From contig NZ_JAUQSX010000008.1 of the NCBI RefSeq assembly GCF_030581005.1, positions 244,494 through 308,493 on the forward strand: a stretch of DNA of 64,000 bases, read 5' to 3'. Below are positions 50,687-58,443 of the stretch, in pieces. The notes beneath the pieces are model-generated. The model saw only the letters and a list, made by a program, of their open reading frames with translations. It made no database searches and was not told the DNA's origin. Each line of letters begins with the position of its first letter. Position 1 is the stretch's first letter. Source of the DNA: Hymenobacter mellowenesis. GTDB lineage: Bacteria; Bacteroidota; Bacteroidia; Cytophagales; Hymenobacteraceae. The position numbers were made by a program, and so were the translations under genes.

Positions 50687-51835
50687 TTACTCCGCTGGCA
50701 GAAGCTTAGGCTGTAAAGTCAGCGATAACGAGAAAGGGAAGTTGTCGCGAATGAAAGCCGACCCGTAGTGATACGTACCGGAAACCTGCAATACATCGGT
50801 AATACCGATTCCAGCCATTACCTGCCCTACCAACATTCCACTCATATCAGTGCGGCCCAAGTTGTCATAAAACATTGCGTTACCCCATACCCGCCCCACG
50901 CGCACAGTAGTAAACGGTGTAATTGTTTTATTAAAGCCTCGGTAGTAAGCAGACAGTTCAAGACCAAGGTCCGAATGGTAGGCAAAATCAGAAGAGGTCG
51001 AACCGGCTTGCGGTAAGTCAGTAGCAATTTTATTGAGTGTCACGAGCTTAACCCCTACTGCGTCGTCATCAGTATGAAAGTAGGCCAGTGGAAGCGTGGC
51101 TGAGAGCAAAATATTGCCGCCGCCGCCCACCAAGCGCTGCAGAGATGCCTCGTTCTTGGCTTCAGCCGGGCTCTCGGCCTGGCTGCCGTTGCTACCTACC
51201 AGCGTGGTGCCAAATGCCACGCGCCACCAGCCTACATAGTCGCCGTATAGTTCGTTGTAGAGAGAAAGCTTGCCGGTATTGGGGTTGATAACGGTCAAAG
51301 ACTTTGCGAGAAACTCAGCCCCCGGCCGGGAATTCAATGTATTGAAAAACAAGGGTGCATCCTGTCGGCTGCTAACCGGCATAAACTTAAGCCGCTTCAC
51401 GTTAAGCCGATGGTACCGGCAGTAGGCCTGGCGTTCAGTGAAAGGGGCAATGCGTCGAGGAATGCCATCCCGCTTTTCATCTAATTTCATTTGGGCCTTC
51501 CGGTAGTCGATGGGGTTTCCTGGCTGAGCATTTAGTCTTGTGCGGACGTCATCAATGCTGTCGTTAATCTGCTTGGATAAAGCCTGAGCCAGTCTCTGCT
51601 GAACTTGCTCTTGAACAAGCCAATAATTCCTGAGTGTACAGTTTCGCATCTTTCTATCGCAGCGCTGCTTAGCCAGCGCAGATGAGCCTGAACAAACAGA
51701 AAAAGTTTTGTTGCATTGGTTTATAGTTACTGCTTCATTGCTTCCCCCCGGGGCGTTGAAGCGCAGGGGCATCGTTTGCGCCAACGCTGCAAATGGTAGC
51801 CACAAAAGCGCTGCCGTATAGTATAGTAGTTTCAT
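50687..51835 (-). CDS. Secreted protein, Cys-motif N terminus and barrel-like C terminus
   Basis: 382 residues. Signal peptide (MKLLYYTAALLWLPFAALA), then a short Cys-rich part (NQCNKTFSVCSG ... QRCDRKMRNCTLRN; four Cys with C-x6-C and C-x6-C spacing), a basic helical stretch, and from about 200 alternating beta segments (GDYVGWWRVAFGTTLVG, NILLSATLPLAYFH, YHSDLGLELSAYYRGF, VRVGRVWGNAMFYD, FSLSLTLQPK) typical of an outer-membrane barrel. No family recognised. It is clearly more AT-rich than neighbouring genes, and follows the S1/P1-like barrel gene by 94 bp on the same strand. Confidence 0.75.
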   Translation of the reverse strand: MKLLYYTAALLWLPFAALAQTMPLRFNAPGGSNEAVTINQCNKTFSVCSGSSALAKQRCDRKMRNCTLRNYWLVQEQVQQRLAQALSKQINDSIDDVRTRLNAQPGNPIDYRKAQMKLDEKRDGIPRRIAPFTERQAYCRYHRLNVKRLKFMPVSSRQDAPLFFNTLNSRPGAEFLAKSLTVINPNTGKLSLYNELYGDYVGWWRVAFGTTLVGSNGSQAESPAEAKNEASLQRLVGGGGNILLSATLPLAYFHTDDDAVGVKLVTLNKIATDLPQAGSTSSDFAYHSDLGLELSAYYRGFNKTITPFTTVRVGRVWGNAMFYDNLGRTDMSGMLVGQVMAGIGITDVLQVSGTYHYGSAFIRDNFPFSLSLTLQPKLLPAE

Positions 51836-51929
51836 AATTGTTCGAAAACTTGAAGAGAAGAATGATGGGCCTTTTTTCCGGTGAGTGCCGACGCAGTCTT
51901 GTCCACGTCTGCATGCTGCCCGGCAAAAC

Positions 51930-53552
51930 TTATTTGTCTGGCAGCACTTCGTTGTAGCGCTTCAGTGGATTTTTTATTACCCGCCCTTTCCACGAGTTAA
52001 AGCCCAGTTTGAGGCTGACGGTGTGATAGGCTGGCAATGCCGATGTATCGTAGTCGTACCCTAGGGCCAGCCGCCACGAGTACAGGAAGCGACGGCCGAA
52101 ATCTTCGCCTACATTCCACGCCAGGCTAGCGCCTGATACTACGGCCCATTCTGGCTGCGAAACCAGTGGCATTACCCCAACGCCGATGCGCCCTTGCAGG
52201 GTGGCATTAAGCATGGGAACCACCAATACATTAGGGGCATACAACCCTTCAACCTGAATGGCCCGGCCTAGCGCCAAAGCCTTGCCGTCGGCAGTAAGAT
52301 GGCGCTGGGCATAGCCGGGCTGCGCGGAGGCGGTCAGCGCGTAGCCGTGCGGAATACGCCGCCAGAACACCCCGCGCTCATCTGCCCCGGCCGGTGTCCA
52401 ATGATGGTTCATCTCCACGCCCCAGCCCCAGGCATCGCGGCCGAAAGCGTGGCCCGATGCGGCAACCACATACCAACTGTTCATTGGGAAGCGGTCGAAA
52501 GTAAATGCATTGAGACTCTGTGCCCATTCGCCGGCTTTACTCTGTCCGGGTTTTGGCACATGAGGCGTGTAAGTATAAGCAGCGCCGAAAACAAAGGGGA
52601 TGGTTTCCGATTTACCGTCGCCAAGGGTTCCGGTGGCATACACAAAGTCATTGCCTTGCACAGTACAGCCCTGCGGCTGGAAATACGCTTGGGCGTAGCT
52701 GCGCCACAAATCGTCAATAGCCGGGGCATTGGCATTCGCTATTAACTGCGCTCGATAGGTTGTTACAAGCAATTCTTCCAAAGCAATGGCTGCAGCATTT
52801 GCCAAAGGGCTCAGGGCCTGCGTTACGCCTTCGGTACCCCGCCAGCATTTATCGGCCTTGGCCTGTGCCACGCGGTGCAACATCGCCATGGTGCGACCGG
52901 AACAGTTATCTCGCGCAGGCTCAAACTCTTTAGCTCCTTGAGGCCAGCCAAAGCGTGACAGCCGCCAGCCTTTCACGGCGACCAACCCATTCAAATCGGG
53001 TGTACGGGTTGCATGCTCAGGGGAATACGAGTCGCCCACAACGTGCATTAGCACGTAAATGCCCCGGCCGGCTTGGCTAGCCCCCTGACTGTTCCTGATA
53101 GTTTCCCGGAAAAAATAATACATCATCCTGAAACAATCGGGCAGCACCCCTTGCAACAGTTTCTGCTGGCGTTGCTCCAAGCTGGCCGGCTGGTTTCCTA
53201 TTTTAAGTTTGGCCGCCTGCACAACTGGTCGGTTAGGCGCCATGAAGTGGTATACTTGCCTGTCTTGGGCAAATTGCCGCTCGAAGGAGATGTCCGGGTA
53301 GGTAGTATGAACTACCAAATCGGCCACGTCTTCCTTTAAGACATTGGCTTCATACAGCTTATGCAAGATACTGAGTCCATCGGGCAGGCCCTGACTGGCT
53401 GGCCGGGCCTTCAGGCGAGCGTAAGCCTCCCGCTCAATGGCAGCATGACCATCGGCTTCGAATGCATTCGCCGTAGGCGCAAAACCCAGTAGCGGCGCCA
53501 AAATAGCAGCGGAAGCGAGAAAAAATAATGGTATTCTACACAGCTTTTTCAT
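51930..53552 (-). CDS. Secreted S1/P1-nuclease-like domain fused to a barrel-like domain
   Basis: 540 residues; signal peptide cut after ANA (residue 30), leaving mature FEADGHAAIEREAY. The N-terminal half resembles zinc-dependent S1/P1 nuclease/phospholipase C folds: His36 in xxDGH, Asp77 and His82 (VADLVVHTTYPD), His102 (VYHFMAP) and His170-x3-Asp174-x5-His180 (MHVVGDSYSPEH), exactly the family spacing. The usual N-terminal Trp is Phe31, and the last His/Asp pair is not obvious. The C-terminal half (from about 310) is beta-rich, ending VSLKLGFNSWKGRV..., like an outer-membrane barrel. Substrate unknown; composition AT-richer than neighbours. Confidence 0.78.
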   Translation of the reverse strand: MKKLCRIPLFFLASAAILAPLLGFAPTANAFEADGHAAIEREAYARLKARPASQGLPDGLSILHKLYEANVLKEDVADLVVHTTYPDISFERQFAQDRQVYHFMAPNRPVVQAAKLKIGNQPASLEQRQQKLLQGVLPDCFRMMYYFFRETIRNSQGASQAGRGIYVLMHVVGDSYSPEHATRTPDLNGLVAVKGWRLSRFGWPQGAKEFEPARDNCSGRTMAMLHRVAQAKADKCWRGTEGVTQALSPLANAAAIALEELLVTTYRAQLIANANAPAIDDLWRSYAQAYFQPQGCTVQGNDFVYATGTLGDGKSETIPFVFGAAYTYTPHVPKPGQSKAGEWAQSLNAFTFDRFPMNSWYVVAASGHAFGRDAWGWGVEMNHHWTPAGADERGVFWRRIPHGYALTASAQPGYAQRHLTADGKALALGRAIQVEGLYAPNVLVVPMLNATLQGRIGVGVMPLVSQPEWAVVSGASLAWNVGEDFGRRFLYSWRLALGYDYDTSALPAYHTVSLKLGFNSWKGRVIKNPLKRYNEVLPDK

Positions 53553-54211
53553 GGTATTCTTTAAAATCCCACGGATTAGGACCCGTGCTGAAACATGACT
53601 CTTGAGGTCTAAGCATGAGATGCTGCTAAAGCGTAATGGACAGGCACCTTAAACTCGGCACTTCACATTCTCTATAGTCTGTTATCGTGTCTGTTATCGC
53701 GCATAACAAGTCGTTACCTGCATCGCGAGAGCTTTAGTAGTTGAAGAAACCCAGCAAGGCCAGAGAAAGGAAGAAAGCAATGTCCTTTTGGAGTAGGCAG
53801 CGTATCAACGGGTGCGAGGCATGTGTTCTATTGTGGTATGGATACTTCGCATCCGCACCGCCGAAAATGGCTGAACTATGCCAACCCGCTACGGTCTTAG
53901 GCGTTCCTGTTTTTCTACAGTTCAGCATAAGGCTGGCATAAATCGAACACCACAAAGAGAGCGCCTGCCACCCTCGGATTTCACCGTAAAATCCCGGGAT
54001 TTTTAAATCAGGTAATCTCCCCCGATTAACCACGTAGAACTACCTGATTTTGCTGCTCCGTATTCCTACGCGGAGGGCTACAGAGCACGGCCCAAAGAGG
54101 CTTTTTATCCTGCAATGGGCCGGCCAATGGCTGGCGGCGAGTGGCGAAGCGACTTGGTGGCCCTTGGTTATTCGGCTACATTTAGGCCCCTAACCATTCA
54201 AATTCTTCATT
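53553..54211. other. 659-bp AT-richer intergenic region
   Basis: No gene is convincing; a 99-codon minus-strand ORF at 53734-54033 has no signal or family pattern. A 10-bp inverted repeat (54005-54014 / 54041-54050) is present, and the 3' end holds the promoter of the 54212 gene. It is probably part of the same compositional segment as the two preceding genes. Confidence 0.5.
54154..54184 (+). promoter_or_regulatory. Promoter of the 54212 gene with -33 and -7 elements
   Basis: TTG at 54154-54156, a 20-bp spacer and TACATTTA at 54177-54184 (one mismatch to TAnnTTTG). The spacing fits the Bacteroidota consensus; the ATG follows 27 bp later. Confidence 0.6.
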
Positions 54212-54922
54212 ATGCCCCACGCCCTTACTCCCCGTCAGATTGATGCCGGTGATTTCAACGACTACACCCAGTCTTGGCGGCAGTTGATTGACGGCTCCGA
54301 TACCGATGCGCTCCGCGCCTGTTTCGAGAGCAACGACGCGTTGCTGAATTACGTGTTTCTGCCTCAGACGCTGGTTACGGGCCTGCTGGCCGGCAACGGC
54401 ACGGCAGAAATTCGTACCAAGTTTGCCCTCGCGCCCCGCAATACCGACCAGACGCCGGTGTTCACGATGGTGTTCTACGGCATCGACCGCAACCAAATTC
54501 CGACCACCGCTTACTATCTGGCTGGTGTAGCCGCGTGGCCGGCCACGCTCGGTCAGCCGTTGATTGAGCAGATGGACACCCGGATATCTTTCGAGCAGGC
54601 TTACACCTGGATAACGCGCTGGCACAACCTAATGCCTGACCAGATGCGCTTCGACTTGTTCAAGGCCGATAAGGGACGCCTGCGGGGCTATACCCACGAC
54701 CTCCCGGATTTTGAGCAGGCCATTGGGCTGCCCGGGAACGGCGAAGAAGCCGCCCCGGCGCTCTGGCTCAATTTTGCCCTGCCCAGCTACCACACCGCCG
54801 AGCTCTTCGGCACAGTGCTGACGCGCAACAGCGAGCCCGACGAGGACAACGCCGGCACCTTGCGGCTGGCCGAAGACGAGTTCTACTTTGATATTTCCCG
54901 GCCCTGCCCGCCGGCCTGCTAA
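54212..54922 (+). CDS. Hypothetical soluble protein
   Basis: 236 residues with no signal peptide or membrane segment. Regular alternation of hydrophobic and charged residues suggests a globular protein: ARACFESNDALLNYVFLPQTLVTGLLAGNGTAEIRTKFALAP, DQTPVFTMVFYGID, YTWITRWHNL, RFDLFKADKGRLRGYTHDLPDFEQAIG, and a C-terminal Cys pair (CPPAC). I do not recognise the family. The good promoter before it and the normal codon use of a GC-rich gene support a real gene. It precedes, but is probably not in an operon with, the sensory genes 50 bp downstream. Confidence 0.75.
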   Translation: MPHALTPRQIDAGDFNDYTQSWRQLIDGSDTDALRACFESNDALLNYVFLPQTLVTGLLAGNGTAEIRTKFALAPRNTDQTPVFTMVFYGIDRNQIPTTAYYLAGVAAWPATLGQPLIEQMDTRISFEQAYTWITRWHNLMPDQMRFDLFKADKGRLRGYTHDLPDFEQAIGLPGNGEEAAPALWLNFALPSYHTAELFGTVLTRNSEPDEDNAGTLRLAEDEFYFDISRPCPPAC

Positions 54923-54971
54923 CCCAACGTGAATTGCCGGCCGCGGCGCCCCGGCGGCTAGCCCTCGTGGT

Positions 54972-55625
54972 ATGCCCTATTTCGTGAAGGACCTTGTGCT
55001 CGAAGCCTCGTTTGTGGCGGTGGGGGCGGCGGGCGTGGTGGGGGCGGTGCGCTTCCGGCGCCTAGGCTCCACGCTGCGCTACCTGGTGGCCCTCATCGGC
55101 TGGACGCTTTTTATGGAAGTAGCGTCGCGGGTGCTGGTGGCGCAGCAGCGGTCGAACCTGTTCCTGTTTCCGCTCGATACGTTGGTGGAATTCGGGCTGC
55201 TGGCCGGGCTCTACCGGAGGGCCTTGTGGCCCTCGGCCGTGAGCCGCGGGCTGCCGGCGGTGGCGGCGGTTTTTGCGCTGGTGTCGCTGCTCTCGTACCT
55301 GGAGCCCGCCGCGCTGCTGCGCTTCAACACCGGGCAGCGCTTTGCCGAAAGTCTGCTGGTGCTGGGCCTGGCACTGCTGTATTTCTACAAAGTCATCCGC
55401 GAGCTGGTGATAGTGCACTTGCAGCGCGAGCCCCTGTTCTGGATTTCGGTGGGCTTGCTGCTGTACTTCGCGGGCAATGTATTTATCTTTATATCCAGTA
55501 ATTATGTCATGCAGCATTCGTCGGCCCTGAGCCTGCGGCTGTGGGACATTCACGCCTGGCTTTACATGGTGCTTTATGGATTGTTCGCATGGGCCCTGTG
55601 GATAAGTCCGTCGACCAAGAGATAG
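54972..55625 (+). CDS. Multi-pass membrane protein preceding a histidine kinase
   Basis: 217 residues with about 7 hydrophobic segments (start DLVLEASFVAVGAAGVVGAV, then GWTLFMEVASRVLV, VEFGLLAGLYRRALW, AAVFALVSLLSYLEP, ESLLVLGLALLYFYKVI, ISVGLLLYFAGNVFIFI and YMVLYGLFAWALWI). The pattern resembles the membrane sensing part of 7TM-type kinases that has been split off. Its end overlaps the histidine kinase start by 37 bp, so they are translationally coupled and may act as one sensor. Confidence 0.78.
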   Translation: MPYFVKDLVLEASFVAVGAAGVVGAVRFRRLGSTLRYLVALIGWTLFMEVASRVLVAQQRSNLFLFPLDTLVEFGLLAGLYRRALWPSAVSRGLPAVAAVFALVSLLSYLEPAALLRFNTGQRFAESLLVLGLALLYFYKVIRELVIVHLQREPLFWISVGLLLYFAGNVFIFISSNYVMQHSSALSLRLWDIHAWLYMVLYGLFAWALWISPSTKR

Positions 55626-56407
55626 TTGGGCTGCTGTATGCCGGCGTGGTGGCCATGCTGCTGCTGGCCGCCGCGCTGGTGGCCTTTTTTCTGATTTACC
55701 AGAAAAAGCTCATTGGCCAGCAGCTGGCGCTGCAAACCATGCAGAGTGCCTACCACAAGGAGCTGCTTGTGGCCTCCATTCAGGCCGAGGAACAGGAGCG
55801 CCAACGCATCGGCAACGACCTGCACGACGGCATGGGCTCGGCGCTGTCGGCGGCCAAGATGCTGATGGGGCAGCTGGCGCCCGCGGTGGCGGGCCACCCG
55901 CAGGGGCAGGAAGTGGTGGCCCTCATCGACGACATTCTGCACCATTCGGTGCAGGACCTGCGCCACATTTCCCAGAGCCTGCACCCGGCCGTGCTCACCC
56001 GGTTTGGCCTGGCCAAAGCCCTGCACAACCTGGGCGTGGTATGCGCCGGCGCCTTTGCCGGGGGCATCGACGTGCAGGTGGACATGGCCATCGCGCTGAC
56101 GCAGGCGCAGGAGCTGGCCCTCTACCGCATGGTGCAAGAGGCCGTGAACAACGCCATGAAGTACGCCCAGGCTTCGCGCCTGACGGTGCAGCTGCGCCAA
56201 CTCCCCGCCACCCTGGCCCTCACGGTGACGGACGACGGCCACGGCTTCGATTACGCCACCGCGCAGCTCAGCGAAAAAGCCGGGCTGGGCCTGAAAAGCC
56301 TGGCCGCCCGCGCCAGCATGCTCGACGCCGTGCTGCGCCTGGACTCGGCTCCAGGGCGGGGCACATGCGTGTGCGTCGAGATTCCGCTGGCGAAGCTGAG
56401 CAGCTAG
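55589..56407 (+). CDS. NarL-type sensor histidine kinase
   Basis: 272 residues from the ATG at 55589 (MGPVDKSVDQEIV); overlaps the membrane gene. One N-terminal transmembrane helix (about 12-36), then a HisKA_3 dimerisation domain with the phosphoacceptor His79 in RQRIGNDLHDGMGSALSAAK, and a HATPase domain with N-box QEAVNNAMKYAQA and G-box DDGHGFD ... GLGLKSLAARAS. Lacks its own sensor domain, which the upstream 7-segment protein may supply. Pairs with the LuxR-type regulator 114 bp downstream. Confidence 0.93.
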   Translation: MGPVDKSVDQEIVGLLYAGVVAMLLLAAALVAFFLIYQKKLIGQQLALQTMQSAYHKELLVASIQAEEQERQRIGNDLHDGMGSALSAAKMLMGQLAPAVAGHPQGQEVVALIDDILHHSVQDLRHISQSLHPAVLTRFGLAKALHNLGVVCAGAFAGGIDVQVDMAIALTQAQELALYRMVQEAVNNAMKYAQASRLTVQLRQLPATLALTVTDDGHGFDYATAQLSEKAGLGLKSLAARASMLDAVLRLDSAPGRGTCVCVEIPLAKLSS

Positions 56408-56521
56408 TGGGGCGGGCCGGCTCATGGTTAGACCCGGAATTTAAAATGACAGCATAAAATATTTCGATTTTTAGGTATTTAGCCTTCGCGTGGCGTTATA
56501 AATGGCCATAGCTTTGCGCTC

Positions 56522-57214
56522 ATGCCTGCTCTACCCCTCGTTCGCATCACCATCTTGGACGACCACCGGTTGTTTCGCCAGGGCCTCGCCTTCATTTTGC
56601 AGCACCTGGCGTTTGAGGTGCGCGTGGCCGAGGCCGGCACCTTTGCCGAACTGCTGCCGCAACTGGCCCGGGAGCTGCCCGACGTGCTGCTGCTGGACAT
56701 GCAGATGCCCGATGTGGACGGCATGGAGGCCACCAAACGCCTGCTGGAGCAGTACCCCGACCTGAAAATCGTGGTGCTGTCGATGCACGCCGACGACCAT
56801 TTCATCACCCACATGCTGAAGCTGGGGGCGCGCAGCTACCTGCCCAAAGACGTGGACAAGGAGCAGCTGGGCGCCGCCATCGCCGGCGTCCTGGCCGACG
56901 GCCACCACTTCACCCCCCGCATCTCCGCGGCCCTGATGCGAAGCCTGGGCGCCGCCCCGCCGCCCCCGCCCTCGTTTGGGGGCGCGGCGCTGGTACTCAC
57001 GCAGCGCGAGAAAGACGTGCTGGACCTGCTGTGCCAGGGACGCTCGACGGGTGAAATCGCGGAGCAGCTCTTCATCAGCCGCCGCACGGTGGAGGGGCAC
57101 CGGCAAAACCTGCTGGAAAAAACGGGTACACCCAATGCCGTTAGCCTGGCCCTTTACGCCATGAAGCACGGGCTATTGGCCAATAGCGCCCCCAACAGCT
57201 CGTCGCTACGGTAG
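56522..57214 (+). CDS. NarL/LuxR-type response regulator
   Basis: 230 residues. Receiver domain with Asp13/Asp14, phosphoacceptor Asp59 (LLLDMQMP) and Lys in YLPKDV, then a Pro-rich linker (PPPPPSFGG) and a GerE/LuxR helix-turn-helix (LTQREKDVLDLLCQGRSTGEIAEQLFISRRTVEGHRQNLLEKTG). Cognate of the adjacent HisKA_3 kinase. Target genes unknown. TAGCTTTG just before the start codon looks like a -7 box but is too close to the ATG to serve without a leaderless transcript. Confidence 0.93.
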   Translation: MPALPLVRITILDDHRLFRQGLAFILQHLAFEVRVAEAGTFAELLPQLARELPDVLLLDMQMPDVDGMEATKRLLEQYPDLKIVVLSMHADDHFITHMLKLGARSYLPKDVDKEQLGAAIAGVLADGHHFTPRISAALMRSLGAAPPPPPSFGGAALVLTQREKDVLDLLCQGRSTGEIAEQLFISRRTVEGHRQNLLEKTGTPNAVSLALYAMKHGLLANSAPNSSSLR

Positions 57215-57334
57215 CGGAGGAGCGGGCAGATGCACTGGTTGAGTTCCTTTGTCGGCCACGGCTGGCCCGGGCAGCCGCACCCCGCTGGCACGCGGGCCGT
57301 ATAGCTGGGTGTTCGACCAACCAAACAGCAAGCC

Positions 57335-57757
57335 ATGCCACAGAAACCCCACACCACCACGCTCCAAAACGTTGCCCGCGGCGTACTGGGCACGTTCATG
57401 GTCTTTGCCGGCACCGGCCACCTCACCTTTGCCCGGCGCGAGTTTCAGGCGCAGGTGCCTGACTTTATTCCAATGGATAAGGACACCACCGTGCTGGCTT
57501 CGGGCGTGGTCGAAATCGGGCTGGGGCTGGCGCTGCTGCTGCTGAAGGGCCGGAACCGGCGGCGCATGGGCATCGGGCTGGCCGCATTTTACGCCGCCGT
57601 TTTCCCCGGCAACGTGCACCAGTACACCGCGCGCATTTCAGCCTTCGGGCTTGATACCGATGCCAAGCGTCTAGCGCGCCTGTTCTTCCAGCCTGTGCTA
57701 ATGGGCGCGGCTCTGTACTCGACCGGCGCTTTGCAGACATCGAAGAACCGAAAATAA
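57335..57757 (+). CDS. DoxX-family small membrane protein
   Basis: 140 residues with four hydrophobic segments (GVLGTFMVFAGTGHLTF, VLASGVVEIGLGLALLLLKG, GIGLAAFYAAVFPGN, ARLFFQPVLMGAALYSTGAL), the arrangement of the DoxX / DoxD-like superfamily. Known members act in quinone- or thiol-linked redox, but this one has no assigned partner. It is 9 bp upstream of the DinB-like gene and probably co-transcribed with it. Confidence 0.85.
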   Translation: MPQKPHTTTLQNVARGVLGTFMVFAGTGHLTFARREFQAQVPDFIPMDKDTTVLASGVVEIGLGLALLLLKGRNRRRMGIGLAAFYAAVFPGNVHQYTARISAFGLDTDAKRLARLFFQPVLMGAALYSTGALQTSKNRK

Positions 57758-57766
57758 CGGCATTCC

Positions 57767-58249
57767 ATGGATAGACCCGACCAAAAAGCCATGCTGGCCG
57801 AACTCACCAGCCTGCTCACCAAAGACAACGCCCACGTCACTTTTGAGGACGCCTGCGCCGACCTCACGCCCGAAATCTGGAACCAGCGCGTGCCGGACGT
57901 GCCCTATACCATCTGGCAGGTGGTGGAGCACGTTCGCATTGCGCAGTGGGACATCGTGGAGTTCTGCGTCGAGCCCGAGCACGAGTCACCTAAATGGCCG
58001 GAAGGCTACTGGCCCGCACCCGACGCCACCGCCGACGAAGAGCAATGGCAGGAAACCCTCGACCACATCCGGCAAAACCGGCAGCGCTTCCTGCACCTCC
58101 TGCACGCGCCCGGCACCGACCTGCTGGCCAAAATACCCCACGGCACGGGTCAGACCATCCTACGCGAAGCCATGCTCATTGCCGACCACAACGCCTACCA
58201 CACCGGCGAAATCGTGCTGATTCGGCGGTTGCTGAAAGCCTGGAAATAA
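57767..58249 (+). CDS. DinB-family (DinB_2) putative metal-dependent enzyme
   Basis: 160 residues, four-helix DinB/YfiT-like fold. Metal-ligand histidines appear at VVEHVRIAQWD (His, helix 2) and IADHNAYHTGEIVLIRRLL (two His, helix 4), the usual triad. Such proteins are often thiol-dependent transferases or hydrolases, with the substrate unknown here. Typical length; LWRNQRVPDVPYTIWQ-type start conserved in the subgroup. Ends 16 bp before a strong terminator and shares the DoxX transcript. Confidence 0.87.
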   Translation: MDRPDQKAMLAELTSLLTKDNAHVTFEDACADLTPEIWNQRVPDVPYTIWQVVEHVRIAQWDIVEFCVEPEHESPKWPEGYWPAPDATADEEQWQETLDHIRQNRQRFLHLLHAPGTDLLAKIPHGTGQTILREAMLIADHNAYHTGEIVLIRRLLKAWK

Positions 58250-58265
58250 GGAAATAATCAACCAT

Positions 58266-58304
58266 AAAAAGAGCCCGGCACGTCTGACGCGCCGGGCTCT
58301 TTTT
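58266..58304 (+). terminator. Rho-independent terminator after the DinB-like gene
   Basis: Perfect 14-bp stem AAAAAGAGCCCGGC (58266-58279) with 58291-58304, 11-base loop, T5 tail. A-run upstream allows bidirectional use. Confidence 0.92.
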
Positions 58305-58346
58305 GTACGATGGATAATCAAGGAGGCGGCTGATATGCCGAATGAC

Positions 58347-58431
58347 GTAGGGGCGGGGCCTGCCCCCCCGAACGCTGGCGCCGTCCCTACGATTCCGTTC
58401 AACGGCGGGCGGGGGCAGGCCCCGCCCCTAC
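58347..58431. repeat. GGGGCGGGGCCTGCCCCC palindrome
   Basis: Perfect 21-bp arms GTAGGGGCGGGGCCTGCCCCC (58347-58367) and 58411-58431, spacer 43 bp, located between the terminator and the giant T9SS protein stop. Another repeat family distinct from those above. Confidence 0.9.
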
Positions 58432-58443
58432 CGAAGGCCACCG

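Noticed and set aside
53734..54033. 99-codon minus-strand ORF in the AT-rich gap
   Set aside because: Mixed basic and hydrophobic residues without a recognisable pattern and no promoter or partner.
56509..56516. TAGCTTTG as the promoter of the LuxR-type regulator
   Set aside because: It ends 5 bp before the ATG, too close for a normal leader; coincidence is likely unless a leaderless transcript exists.
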